Assembly (NCBI GenBank): GCA_029008875.1
Contig: JAQXJP010000009.1
Coordinates: forward strand, 62,001 to 126,000
Length of the DNA: 64,000 nt
Reading direction: 5' to 3'
Source: Lachnospiraceae bacterium
Lineage (GTDB): Bacteria > Bacillota > Clostridia > Lachnospirales > Lachnospiraceae
Shown here: piece after piece, positions 45,573 to 54,419 of the stretch
How the letters are laid out: each line of letters opens with the position of its first letter
Position numbering within the stretch: the stretch's first letter is position 1
Position numbers and translations under genes: made by a program
Notes under the pieces: model-generated
The model's input: the letters and a program-made list of their open reading frames with translations, nothing else
The model's database searches: none
What the model was told of the DNA's origin: nothing

Positions 45573-46430
45573 ATGTATATTAACACGGGATATTTGAATC
45601 ATTCACATAAAGATTTTAAAGATAAAAGCCGCCCTTTGATTGTAGGAAGCTGTGGAACATATCGCCTGTCACAGCACCCTAAGATGCCTACATACAGGCC
45701 CAGAGGAAGACTGGATTACCAGATTATATACATATCATCCGGTCTTGTTCATTTTCACTTTGACAATCCTGAAAATGAGACAATCATTCCAGCCGGCCAT
45801 ATAGTGTTATTTCGTCCGAAAGAACTTCAAAAATATGAATTTTATGGTAAGGATAAGACACAGATATATTGGCTTCACTTTACCGGAAGCGACGTAAAAA
45901 ACACCTTAAGGAACTACGGATTTGCAGACGATAAAAGAGTCTTTAATGTTGGAACGTCTCTTGAATATGAACAGGTTTTCAAAAGGATTATTACAGAGCT
46001 TCAAACGTGTCAGAACAATTATGAGGAAATGCTCACACTTCTACTTCGCCACCTTTTCATTATATTTAATCGCAAAATAACAACTGAGCATGTAATCAGA
46101 AATGAATTTCTTGACAGCCAGATGGATAATGCCATTACGTATTTCAACACTAATTACAACTGCTCTATTAATGTGGAAGAATATGCCTCATCAATTGGTA
46201 TGAGCATAAGCTGGTTTATTCGAAGCTTTAAAAAATACACAGGTAATACACCAATACAATTTATCACATCACTCAGGATGACAAATGCTCAGGTGCTGCT
46301 TGAAACAACGTCCTACTCTATAAATGAGATTGCAGGCATAGTAGGATACAATAATCCACTATACTTCAGCCGGTTATTTCATAAACAAAAGGGATGTTCT
46401 CCTTCTGAATACAGAGCCAGAAATACATGA
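45573..46430 (+). CDS. AraC-family regulator of the lactose module
   Basis: 285 residues with GGAGGTGTATA before the ATG. The N-terminal AraC-binding/cupin domain (RPRGRLDYQIIYISSGLVHF, PAGHIVLFRPKELQKYEFYG) resembles MsmR/RafR-type sugar regulators. The C-terminal double helix-turn-helix has INVEEYASSIGMSISWFIRS and INEIAGIVGYNNPLYFSRLF. It is transcribed away from the transporter and toward lacM. It is the best candidate for the factor reading the three shared motifs and is likely an activator. Confidence 0.88.
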   Translation: MYINTGYLNHSHKDFKDKSRPLIVGSCGTYRLSQHPKMPTYRPRGRLDYQIIYISSGLVHFHFDNPENETIIPAGHIVLFRPKELQKYEFYGKDKTQIYWLHFTGSDVKNTLRNYGFADDKRVFNVGTSLEYEQVFKRIITELQTCQNNYEEMLTLLLRHLFIIFNRKITTEHVIRNEFLDSQMDNAITYFNTNYNCSINVEEYASSIGMSISWFIRSFKKYTGNTPIQFITSLRMTNAQVLLETTSYSINEIAGIVGYNNPLYFSRLFHKQKGCSPSEYRARNT

Positions 46431-46574
46431 TATAAAAAACAAAAGCAGGGGCAAATGCTCCTGCTTTATCTGGCTTAAGTCAAAAACCTAAACCACTTCT
46501 ACCAAAATCATATTGTTCCATCAGCAATATTATAATGCTAATTTTATCACTGTACTTTTCGTTTTAATTAATGA

Positions 46575-47522
46575 CTAACAGATTGTAAAAGAATAATCCT
46601 TATCAGTCTCCGCACTGATACGATAATCCTCTTCCACATCAGTTCCCCAGCTGTCGATACCTCCAACACCTCTTACTGCGCCATATATGCATAAAACAGT
46701 TCTTCTTGCCGGTGGCAGTTCTTCATGGTGAAGAGCGTTTTCAATCTCAGATGCGGTATAAGGCAGACAAGAAAATGCAAATTTTTCATCATTCTTTTCA
46801 ATGCGCAGTGTCTGTGATGAGCTATCTGCCCTGCTGTTATCAAGAGCCGTATGTCTTGTAATTTCAAGCCACTCTGTATCCATTCTCATACCACATTCCT
46901 GCGGAACAAGATATTGTGTAAGACTTAGATCATCGATCTCATAGATGCCTTCTTGTGCACCTGCTTTTCTGTCAGGATATGTTTCCCCGGAGAGTCCCTT
47001 ATATAAATATTTGTCAGCCAATGTTGGCATAATAAATCTCATTCCAAATACAGGGAATTCAGGGAGTCCCTGTACTCCATTATAATGTACATCCACGCGA
47101 ATCTTTCCGGACGCATCAACGCTATAGCTCACAAGAACAGTTGTCGCCGGAGTTGTTATGGTCTCGTATGTATATTTTACGATAATTTCATCAGCATAAA
47201 CATCACCGCCATAGCTGTTATTATCAGGCGCATATGGTTTTTGCTCCTTGCCATCCATGATCACCTGTATTCCCTTACAGTCAATAAACATATCTGCCGA
47301 AAGCCAGCTTCCGCTTTTAATATGAAACTTGCTTCCCCTGTCATTATCTGTCAACGCTCTCCAGAAAGTAGGCTTTGGGCAACGATACAGCCACTCATAC
47401 CCATTTTTAACGATAGATTCCAGTCCCCCCTGTGCATAAGAGAAAATATAATCAAAGCCTTCACCATGTACACCTAATGTATAGTCCCCATAGACCACTC
47501 TTAATTTATCTGTATAAGCCAT
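46575..47522 (-). CDS. lacM: Beta-galactosidase small subunit LacM
   Basis: 315 residues matching the C-terminal (Bgal_small) domain of LacZ-type enzymes: LRVVYGDYTLGVHGEGFDYI, PTFWRALTDNDRGSKFHI, and the C-terminal RTVLCIYGAVRGVGGIDSWG. It overlaps lacL by exactly 17 bases in another frame. The same arrangement and sizes are known for the lactobacillal and Leuconostoc LacLM heterodimer, so this is a natural two-subunit enzyme and not a broken lacZ. The small subunit completes the active site. Confidence 0.9.
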   Translation of the reverse strand: MAYTDKLRVVYGDYTLGVHGEGFDYIFSYAQGGLESIVKNGYEWLYRCPKPTFWRALTDNDRGSKFHIKSGSWLSADMFIDCKGIQVIMDGKEQKPYAPDNNSYGGDVYADEIIVKYTYETITTPATTVLVSYSVDASGKIRVDVHYNGVQGLPEFPVFGMRFIMPTLADKYLYKGLSGETYPDRKAGAQEGIYEIDDLSLTQYLVPQECGMRMDTEWLEITRHTALDNSRADSSSQTLRIEKNDEKFAFSCLPYTASEIENALHHEELPPARRTVLCIYGAVRGVGGIDSWGTDVEEDYRISAETDKDYSFTIC

Positions 47523-49407
47523 AGTAATACCTCACTTCCTGCACTGCCGGTTTTTCTTTCCTGTCAGCAAATACGATTCCATTTGCTGAGAATTCATAGT
47601 CTGCCGGTTTATCATCAAAATCTCCACCATAACGTAAAACATCTTTTCCTGTAACGGGATCTTTTACAATAATTGCCTGGTCAATAAAATCCCATATAAA
47701 TCCGCCATGATACATATCATATTTGTCAATCAGCTTCATATAAGAGCCAAGTCCACCCATTGAATTTCCCATATCATGCATGAATTCGCATAAAATATAC
47801 GGTTTTTTCGGACTGTTATTCAAGTATTCCTCTACATCCTCCGGTTTTGCATACATTCTGGTCTCAAAATCAGAAATAGTATCCTCATATGCCCTATTAT
47901 AATAAGAGCTTTCATAATGAACTAATCTTCCATCCTTCTTTTTGGCAAAATAAACGTTCATTGCCTCAATGTCATCTCCTGCATAGGATTCATTTCCTAA
48001 TGACCAGAAAAGGATGGATGTATGGTTTTTAAAAGTTTCAAAATTGTTTTTTGCACGCTCAAGCACTGCATCTCTCCACTGTGGAATAGATCCCGGTACA
48101 TTGCATGACGGTTCGATTGCCCCTAGCTTTTGGAATGAGCCATGGCTCTCCAGATTTGTTTCTGCCATCACATAAATACCTGCATCGTCGCACATATAGT
48201 ACCATGGTATCTGGTCAGGATAGTGACAGGTACGCACAGAATTAATATTGTTTCTTAATATACATGATATATCTGCCTTCATGTCTTCTATACCAATGCA
48301 TCTTCCGGTTCTTGCATTCCACTCATGACGGTTTACTCCCGTTATAACAAGACGTTTTCCATTTAAATATACTACTTTATCTATAATCTCTAGTCTTCTG
48401 AAACCGATATCATAAGGAATTACCTCGGCCAGTGAACCATCCTCTGCTTTAAGCTCAACATAAGCATGGTATAAATATGGATTATGATTATCCCACAGCC
48501 TGACACTTTCCAAGTCAACACAAATCGTGCCTTCCAAATGGTCGTTTTCTTTATTTAACTGTAATGACTTCTCAACTAATATATTTTCTTCTCTGTCTTT
48601 TAAAATAAAGCCTGCAATTACATTCTGACTGTAAGGAGCGGATACCTTCATGCAGACAGATACGCTTCCGCTTTCATTATCTTGATTTAACACAGGTTTG
48701 AACCATACATCCTCCAGATGAACATCCGGAATTGCCTTCAAAGTAACATTTCTGAAAATTCCAAAAAATCTGAAAAAGTCCTGGTCCTCTAAAAATGCCG
48801 CCGTGCTCATCTTATGTACCTGCACTGCCAGAACATTTCCCTTTTCCTTAATATATGGTGTCAGATCAAACTCTGAAGGTGTGAAGCTGTCCTCTGCATA
48901 ACCTATAAACTGACCATTAAGCCACAGATACATAGCTTCTTCTACACCTTCGAAGCATATATGGATTCTTTTTCCACACATGTTCTTATCCAAATCAAAG
49001 TATTTGATATAAGAGCCTACCGGATTGTACTGTGCTTCTGAGAACATTCCTTCTTCTGCTCCTGTTGCCTCCATACTATAGGCTCCTCTGTGATACTCTT
49101 TTCCTTCCCACGGATACATAGTATTGATGTAACGTATTTTATCATATCCAGCCAGTTCAATATGTCCGGGAACCATAATTTTATCGAATCCTGATGCATC
49201 AAATGTTTCCTTATAAAAATCAACAGGTCTTTCCATCACATTCTTACTATAAGCAAACTCCCATTGACCATTTAATGACTGTAATAATGGATTTTTTTCT
49301 TTTTTCATGTCTGAATAATCCAAATAATAGCAATGATCACTATGTGGTTCCAATTGATTTACCTTAAACACTTCCGGATTATCAAGCCATTTCATATCAG
49401 CGTTCAT
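47506..49407 (-). CDS. lacL: Beta-galactosidase large subunit LacL (GH2)
   Basis: 633 residues from the ATG at 49407, which follows GTGAGGAAAAAT; an earlier TTG/ATG in frame has no such site. It has the GH2 sugar-binding jelly roll (KKEKNPLLQSLNGQWEFAYS), the Ig-like domain and the TIM barrel with VITGVNRHEWNARTG, the acid/base Glu in ILFWSLGNESYAGDD and the nucleophile Glu in KPYILCEFMHDMGNSMG. It ends at VQEVRYYYGLYR, before LacZ domain 4, as LacL proteins do. It hydrolyses lactose together with LacM. Confidence 0.93.
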   Translation of the reverse strand: MNADMKWLDNPEVFKVNQLEPHSDHCYYLDYSDMKKEKNPLLQSLNGQWEFAYSKNVMERPVDFYKETFDASGFDKIMVPGHIELAGYDKIRYINTMYPWEGKEYHRGAYSMEATGAEEGMFSEAQYNPVGSYIKYFDLDKNMCGKRIHICFEGVEEAMYLWLNGQFIGYAEDSFTPSEFDLTPYIKEKGNVLAVQVHKMSTAAFLEDQDFFRFFGIFRNVTLKAIPDVHLEDVWFKPVLNQDNESGSVSVCMKVSAPYSQNVIAGFILKDREENILVEKSLQLNKENDHLEGTICVDLESVRLWDNHNPYLYHAYVELKAEDGSLAEVIPYDIGFRRLEIIDKVVYLNGKRLVITGVNRHEWNARTGRCIGIEDMKADISCILRNNINSVRTCHYPDQIPWYYMCDDAGIYVMAETNLESHGSFQKLGAIEPSCNVPGSIPQWRDAVLERAKNNFETFKNHTSILFWSLGNESYAGDDIEAMNVYFAKKKDGRLVHYESSYYNRAYEDTISDFETRMYAKPEDVEEYLNNSPKKPYILCEFMHDMGNSMGGLGSYMKLIDKYDMYHGGFIWDFIDQAIIVKDPVTGKDVLRYGGDFDDKPADYEFSANGIVFADRKEKPAVQEVRYYYGLYR

Positions 49408-49522
49408 ATTTTTCCTCACTTTCCTATTATTAATATATAAAACCAAGAACAAACAACTGCTTTGTTATATCTAAGATATAACAAAACCCTTGCGAAGAGC
49501 AATGTCATAAATAATACCATTC

Positions 49523-49539
49523 ATGCACAAAATGATACT
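49523..49539. promoter_or_regulatory. Shared operator motif upstream of lacL
   Basis: ATGCACAAAATGATACT, identical to 45117–45133, 116 bases upstream of the lacL ATG. A TGTCATAAAT element is 15 bases before it. Confidence 0.6.
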
Positions 49540-49722
49540 GTTATAATTCCAGTATTATATGATTAAAGGGTCAAAAGGTATCATTGATGCTTGCATGCGA
49601 TTCAATGTATACCTTAAGACCCTTATTTCATATTATAGTGTTTTTAACAGTAACAAATTATTCTATTTTTCTTATTTAAGAAGTCTGTTTTAATAGCGTT
49701 GACAAAGGTGTGAAATGAAACG

Positions 49723-49971
49723 CTACATTGAATGCTGCGCAAAAGTCACCTCGAAAATCGTTCCCCCAGTCTTGCCTGATTTAATACAAATACTGCCATC
49801 ATGTACTCTAACGATTTCATTGACAAGAGCAAGTCCGAGTCCTACGCCACCCAACTCCCGGCTTCTGGATTTATCCACACGAAAGAATGGCTCGAACACT
49901 CTCTCCCTAAGCTCCTTTGGTATTCCGCTTCCCGTATCTTCTACAGACAGATAAACATTGTTGAAATACAA
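49723..49971 (-). pseudogene. Sensor histidine kinase, C-terminal ATPase fragment
   Basis: Only 82 residues: the N-, G1- and G2-box region of a HATPase domain (VEDTGSGIPKELRERVFEPF, then GVGLGLALVNEIV) to the natural C-terminus. The dimerisation, sensor and membrane parts are missing, and no response regulator is adjacent. The break at about 49965 abuts a differently oriented redox gene, so a deletion joined two unrelated loci. Confidence 0.85.
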
Positions 49972-50101
49972 AAAAACATATCAAATCATTCTGCTTATCC
50001 TTGGTATATCCATGATAAGCTATGGAGCCGCCAGAGGTGAAGCGGCTACAGTGCTTAGTAAAGCAATAAAACTATGTCTGGAGTGTGTCGGAATTGGATA
50101 A
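49961..50101 (+). CDS. CD1871A-family CXXC small membrane protein
   Basis: A 46-residue frame with a TM helix (YQIILLILGISMISYGAARG) and the C-terminal CLECVGIG motif. It matches the tiny CD1871A-type CXXC proteins that precede 4Fe-4S membrane proteins in clostridia. The only possible start is TTG at 49961 without a ribosome-binding site, right at the deletion junction. Translation is therefore uncertain. It overlaps the next frame by 17 bases. Confidence 0.65.
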   Translation: MKYKKTYQIILLILGISMISYGAARGEAATVLSKAIKLCLECVGIG

Positions 50102-50636
50102 GGAAAAGAAATTATCCACAGCCAAACTAAAGCCTCTTAGGTACCTAAAATATGTCATTCTTATTGTTTTCGTTATACTTCTTCCGATGCTTGTAACGAA
50201 CTCTATAGGAATGGGAGACCCGTTCTTCTGCAAATACATCTGTCCTCAGGGTGTTTTGGAGGGGGCTATACCATTATCTATTGGAAATGCCGCTATCCGT
50301 TCGGCGCTGGGAAAGCTTTTTTCTTTCAAATGCATTATTTTAATTACAGTGATTGTGCTAAGTATTTTATTTTACAGGCCCTTCTGTAAATGGATTTGTC
50401 CGCTTGGAGCAATCTACTCATTATTTAATAAGGTCAGCCTTCTCAAAATCAGCGTTGATAGCAGCAAATGTGTCGGATGCGGTCAATGCTCAAAGGCATG
50501 TAAGATGGATGTGGATGTATGTAACACACCAAATCATCCTGAATGCATACGCTGCGGTGCCTGCATAAAAGCCTGTCCGAATGACGCCGTCTGCTACCGG
50601 TTTATGGGAAAATCATGTCAAAAAAATGACGGCTGA
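50085..50636 (+). pseudogene. NapH-like 4Fe-4S membrane protein, N-terminus lost
   Basis: 183 residues open from a GTG; the frame is closed by a stop at 50067. It retains PLRYLKYVILIVFVILLPML (TM), FFCKYICPQGVLEG, a second TM, FCKWICPLGAIYSL, and two ferredoxin clusters CVGCGQCSKACKMDV and CIRCGACIKACPNDAV. Full members have roughly 100 more N-terminal residues with further TM helices and CxxC motifs. The remaining part looks undamaged, so this is a truncation, probably caused by the same deletion that clipped the kinase. Confidence 0.8.
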
Positions 50637-50699
50637 TAACTATTTAACATTTTACTATTATTTTTAAATTTACTACCATTTTTAAAGGAGAAATTACTC

Positions 50700-51363
50700 A
50701 TGAAAAACAAATTATCATTTATTTCTATTTTTACACTCTGCATAGCATTATCACTTACAGCATGCGGTGGAAAGCAATCTTCCAACACAGATTCTAAGAA
50801 CACTCAGACCGAAGCCGGCACAAAAGCATCCGGCAAATCAGATTCCAGACTTGATGATTTATATCAGCAGGAAAATCAGCTTTTTGCAGATCACGCTGAT
50901 GTGTGGAACAAGGCATTTGGCATGATGAACAAAAGTGACGCCGATCCAAACGGAAATTATGCTGATTATCTTGCCGGTACCGTAGAATCAAACAAGGATT
51001 CATTCACAGACGATGAGCTTAAAACACTTAATGAGGATATTGAAACCATACGAAAAATAGAGGAACAGATAGCAGAGCTTGAAAACAAAAATACATCATC
51101 AGACGATAACAAGAAGGACAGCTCTAAAGCCTCATCTGTATTCAGTGATTTTTCCGGTGAGGAGTTTGATGGCAATAAGGTGGATGACAGCCTGTTTTCC
51201 GGTAATGCAGTAACAGTCGTCAATTCCAACAACTATCCTCGTTGACGGAAATGGTAACATTGTAGGCGAACCAATGCTCGGCGGAATTGATAACAAGGAC
51301 AACTATGATGCCCTTATGAAGCAGATTCAATCTGTAATTGATGCAGACAGCAGAAATAAATAG
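50700..51363 (+). pseudogene. TlpA-like thioredoxin lipoprotein with internal deletion
   Basis: The N-terminal signal with lipobox SLTACGG is followed by a charged linker and the start of a redoxin domain (FDGNKVDDSLFSGNAVTVVN). At that point the frame breaks (stop at 51245). The redoxin C-terminus continues in another frame from about 51237 (TILVDGNGNIVGEPMLGGID… to TAG at 51363). The ~60–80 residues with the CxxC active site are missing. The gene set CD1871A–4Fe-4S–TlpA would move electrons to extracytoplasmic thiols in an intact strain. Confidence 0.85.
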
Positions 51364-51473
51364 ATGGAATTATCGCAGTCATCCTTCAAATAGCTCTGGC
51401 GTATATAATTTTGTGTGGATTCGTTCTTCACTATCGCAATGATTCCAGAAAAATGAATGAACAAATCAAGTAA
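51364..51473 (+). pseudogene. C-terminal fragment of an unidentified membrane protein
   Basis: An open stretch of 35 residues with a TM helix (IIAVILQIALAYIILCGFVL) and a polar tail ending MNEQIK before a stop. It has no start codon or ribosome-binding site. It is likely the end of a gene whose body was deleted. Confidence 0.4.
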
Positions 51474-51533
51474 TTATAGACTTGTTCATACTGCGTGTCT
51501 GTAGAGTGATACTCTGCAATGTTGAAGTAACGA

Positions 51534-51579
51534 GGGCAAATCAAACCGATTTACACCGAATTTGATTTGCCCTGTTTTT
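51534..51579 (+). terminator. Rho-independent terminator
   Basis: GGGCAAATCAAA and TTTGATTTGCCC form a perfect 12-bp stem, followed by TGTTTTTG. Confidence 0.88.
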
Positions 51580-51616
51580 GAATTTCATCTCATAATAGTT
51601 TTACAAGTTCTCTATC

Positions 51617-51841
51617 TCACCGACAAGCATTTTCATCTATAAGTACAATACCCGTAATCTGTTCTCTACTTCCTAATTCCGGATTAAGCATACATACACG
51701 ATATGCTAGATCCATAACCATCCACAATACAGACTGATACCCGGCACTCAGCTTTGAAATCGGCATCTCAGTCTTATCATCCTTGTAAACCAACTCCGTA
51801 AACTGTGGCGAATAGGAAATTAAAGGAGTCTTAGAATCCAT
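51617..51841 (-). pseudogene. AAA ATPase fragment (signature and Walker B only)
   Basis: 74 residues containing the ABC-type signature region ISKLSAGYQSVLWMVMDLAYR and the start of Walker B, GIVLIDE, after which it turns into NACR and a stop. It resembles the central part of OLD/RloC-like AAA proteins of defence loci. Both ends are missing. A few other short open scraps lie just above it (about 51842–51900). Confidence 0.65.
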
Positions 51842-51910
51842 GTCATGATTACATCTACAAGATAATCCTGCTCTTTCTCAATCAACTGCCTGTAAAATTA
51901 ATAATTTATC

Positions 51911-52585
51911 TTAAGCTATTTCTTTTTTCATTGCCTTGTAGCCAATTAATACGGTCCACACATATGCACAGGTTTTTGGAATCATCAGCATGCCGATCAT
52001 CGGAATTACATCAGCCAGCAGTACAACCGGAATATAGAATGCAAAGCTCAGGACGATTGTCAGCCACATCCAACGGAAAGAATTATCACTATTTTCTTTT
52101 GCACTTTTATAGAATAAAACAATGATAATTAATCCCATCAGTGCAAACGGAATATTTCGGTAGATTCCCCATGAAAGCGGAGCATCTGCACTGATCCAGG
52201 CATTCTGAGGCATCATACACAGAATGATTCTTAATCCTGCAAGACCATAAACAGCTGCTGTAGCTGCTTTGTAGCCTTTAATCTGATAACGCTCACGCCA
52301 TATATGATAGAGTACGACATAAAAAATAGTCATAGTGATAGAGGTAATCCACTTGCCTGACCCAAGCTGTACGGTATAGTTCTCAAGACCTGTTGTACAA
52401 AGCGCTGTTGCACGAGGAATCAGATGGAATGCATCTCCACTTCCTAAAATAACTGCCATAATTCCAAACATGGTAAACTGACGATTTCCTTTGCTTTTGC
52501 GAATCATTAAAATTCCGATTGTGATTACCGAAAACAAATATACGGTATCAAATAAAGTTTCTACAATTGCCTGCATAATAAACAT
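51911..52585 (-). CDS. Seven-helix membrane protein of unknown function
   Basis: 224 residues, nearly all in about seven TM helices, with short basic loops (RKSKGNRQ, WRERYQIKGYK) and the tail KAMKKEIA. No catalytic motif is recognised. It lies 142 bases downstream of a TetR gene on the same strand, and the gap contains the same palindrome found at the tetR promoter. It is thus the likely regulated gene. An efflux or stress role is only a guess from that context. Confidence 0.75.
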   Translation of the reverse strand: MFIMQAIVETLFDTVYLFSVITIGILMIRKSKGNRQFTMFGIMAVILGSGDAFHLIPRATALCTTGLENYTVQLGSGKWITSITMTIFYVVLYHIWRERYQIKGYKAATAAVYGLAGLRIILCMMPQNAWISADAPLSWGIYRNIPFALMGLIIIVLFYKSAKENSDNSFRWMWLTIVLSFAFYIPVVLLADVIPMIGMLMIPKTCAYVWTVLIGYKAMKKEIA

Positions 52586-52672
52586 CCTTTCTGAAATTTT
52601 GTATTGAACTATGTCTTACTGTTAAAACAGCTTTCACATAATTACAACCAGATACATCTTTAAATGCATAAG

Positions 52673-52685
52673 TGAACACTGTTCA
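52673..52685. promoter_or_regulatory. TetR operator before the seven-helix protein gene
   Basis: TGAACACTGTTCA, an inverted repeat TGAACA/TGTTCA sharing its arms. It is followed by TTTTAT exactly like the site near tetR. Confidence 0.65.
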
Positions 52686-52727
52686 TTTTATTTAAAAAAT
52701 TTCCCCACACTCACATGTGGGAGAATT

Positions 52728-53303
52728 TTAATATAATGTTTTATTAATCAACCTTAATATCGAAGACGGATTATAATCCTGACGAACCATTGATACTAAT
52801 ATTAAAGAAAATAATATATCTGCAAACTGTTTTTCCGTGAATTGTTCATCAAATACATCTGGACGAATCTTAGGATCATTCTTTAATATATCACACAATC
52901 CATTAAGAATATGCCCCCAGGTCTGCAGCATTTTCTTCTTTCCATCAGTTTTTTCATCCTTCATAAATCCAAGCGAATGTAGAGAAAAGAAGCCCGGAAA
53001 TTGCTCATTTCCATATTCGAGTCTTTTATAAATCCATGAGATACAGGCAGCAACATCTTTAAAGATCTGCTCATCTTCAGGGTTAAAAAAGATTTCACGC
53101 CAAATACTCTCAATTGTATCCCCAAGCAAATCTGACTTTGATTCATAGTAATTGTATATTGTCCCCGCCGAAACAGAACATCGGGATGCAACAGCACGTA
53201 TGCTTACAGCAGTCCATCCGTTTTCTTTGATTAGCTCTCTGCTTGCAGCTAATATGTCTTCTTTTGAAGTTGCAAGATGGTTCACGAATTCACTCCTTTT
53301 CAA
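52728..53303 (-). CDS. TetR-family transcriptional regulator
   Basis: 191 residues, intact. The N-terminal helix-turn-helix VSIRAVASRCSVSAGTIYNYY is at about 34–54, and a helical ligand-binding domain with conserved Trp and Leu follows. The start, MKRSEFVNHLATSKEDILAA, follows GGAGTGAATTC. Matching palindromes upstream of it and upstream of the next gene indicate autoregulation and control of the membrane protein. Confidence 0.88.
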   Translation of the reverse strand: MKRSEFVNHLATSKEDILAASRELIKENGWTAVSIRAVASRCSVSAGTIYNYYESKSDLLGDTIESIWREIFFNPEDEQIFKDVAACISWIYKRLEYGNEQFPGFFSLHSLGFMKDEKTDGKKKMLQTWGHILNGLCDILKNDPKIRPDVFDEQFTEKQFADILFSLILVSMVRQDYNPSSILRLINKTLY

Positions 53304-53330
53304 TATAGTGACATTAGTTATTTTGTTAAA

Positions 53331-53366
53331 TGAACATTGTTCATGTTGAAATATACACCGTTCATT
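53331..53366. promoter_or_regulatory. TetR operators at its own promoter
   Basis: TGAACATTGTTCA at 53331–53343, and a second half-type copy CCGTTCATTTTAT ending near 53370. They lie 28–60 bases above the tetR start. Confidence 0.65.
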
Positions 53367-53370
53367 TTAT

Positions 53371-53684
53371 TTTGTCAAAACCTTTTTAATACAATATCCA
53401 AACAAATAACAACCCATAGTTGCATTGCAAAACTCATGTTCAATAGTTTTTGTTGGATATTGTGGATAGAACAATTTACATATCAAATTATCTCCATACT
53501 CATACATTTCCGCGGTATTTCCTTTTGCTATCAATTTTCATATTTATAATCCACTTTCTGTGAAAGATGCCACTTCACGATGTATTATATGTAGAAGATT
53601 GAGTCGGAGATTTTATCCAGCCCATTCTTCTGCTATGCTACTTCTATTGTTTCGGACATTCCGCCCGCACTGTAAAGATATGTT
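53371..53684. other. AT-rich intergenic stretch without a supported gene
   Basis: Between the tetR operators and the next minus-strand gene. Open frames are short, interrupted and without ribosome-binding sites. It may contain decayed coding sequence, but none that I can name. Confidence 0.55.
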
Positions 53685-54359
53685 CTACTTTAGTACATAA
53701 TACACAGCTAAGTATGCTAATACTGTTCCTAAAAATGGAAATACTGTTCCTGGGAATCCTTTAAAGTTGTCTCTAATTGAAAGTTTCTTTATAACAACGG
53801 ACTGTATGATAATTCCCACAAAAATCATAAATGCACCAAATATGTATGCTTGAATAGATTCACTTAATGAATGGATTCCCGAAATCCACATAGCATAATA
53901 AAGATAATCCCCAAAACCACAGGTTGGAATCAGCACGTCATTCTTTTCTATTCCATATACAAACAGCCTTGCTGCTACACTTTTATTTGCTATAACCTTT
54001 GCATTTACTGTCCGCTTACCTATCCGGGTAAAGCTGACAATATCCATTACAGTAACTATTGCCGCAATAGAAATTGTACTTTCCAGTTCCAATTGCTTTC
54101 CAAACCAGCTTCCAAGAAACAAAACAGACCATATGCCGATAATTCCATTTATAAACAATCGCTCTCTTTTATATTTTATGAAGAACAAGCTGAACAAAAT
54201 ATATACAACACCAGCTATGCCAAGTGCAAACAGAACCACATCTGTAAAATAAATATTAATTATCACTGCACAAAAAACATATATAACTATATATAATATC
54301 TGCCAAAATATTGCCTTTTTTATGATGTCCTTATTCATAATCCTCACCAAACTATTCAT
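53685..54359 (-). CDS. GxGD-motif membrane protein, presenilin/SPP-like candidate
   Basis: 224 residues with about seven TM helices. Two intramembrane Asp positions stand out: MD at 105–106 in ISIAAIVTVMDIVSF and GFGD at 148–151 in IPTCGFGDYLYYAMW, 45 residues apart. A Pro-rich FPGTVFPFLGTVLAYL closes the last helix (202–217). Presenilin and signal-peptide-peptidase enzymes have YD, GxGD and PAL in this order, with SPP-like spacing of about 46. Here the Tyr is Met and the PAL motif is imperfect. An intramembrane aspartyl protease role is inference. It starts about 60 bases below the divergent-looking kinase gene end. Confidence 0.6.
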   Translation of the reverse strand: MNSLVRIMNKDIIKKAIFWQILYIVIYVFCAVIINIYFTDVVLFALGIAGVVYILFSLFFIKYKRERLFINGIIGIWSVLFLGSWFGKQLELESTISIAAIVTVMDIVSFTRIGKRTVNAKVIANKSVAARLFVYGIEKNDVLIPTCGFGDYLYYAMWISGIHSLSESIQAYIFGAFMIFVGIIIQSVVIKKLSIRDNFKGFPGTVFPFLGTVLAYLAVYYVLK

Positions 54360-54419
54360 ATCACAATATTCAAACTGAAAAATGTGCTATAAATTATACC
54401 AACAAAAACCATACTTGTA

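Noticed and set aside
46575-49407. lacZ broken by frameshift
   Set aside because: The 17-base overlap, the subunit sizes and the clean N-terminus of the second protein are those of natural lacL/lacM pairs.
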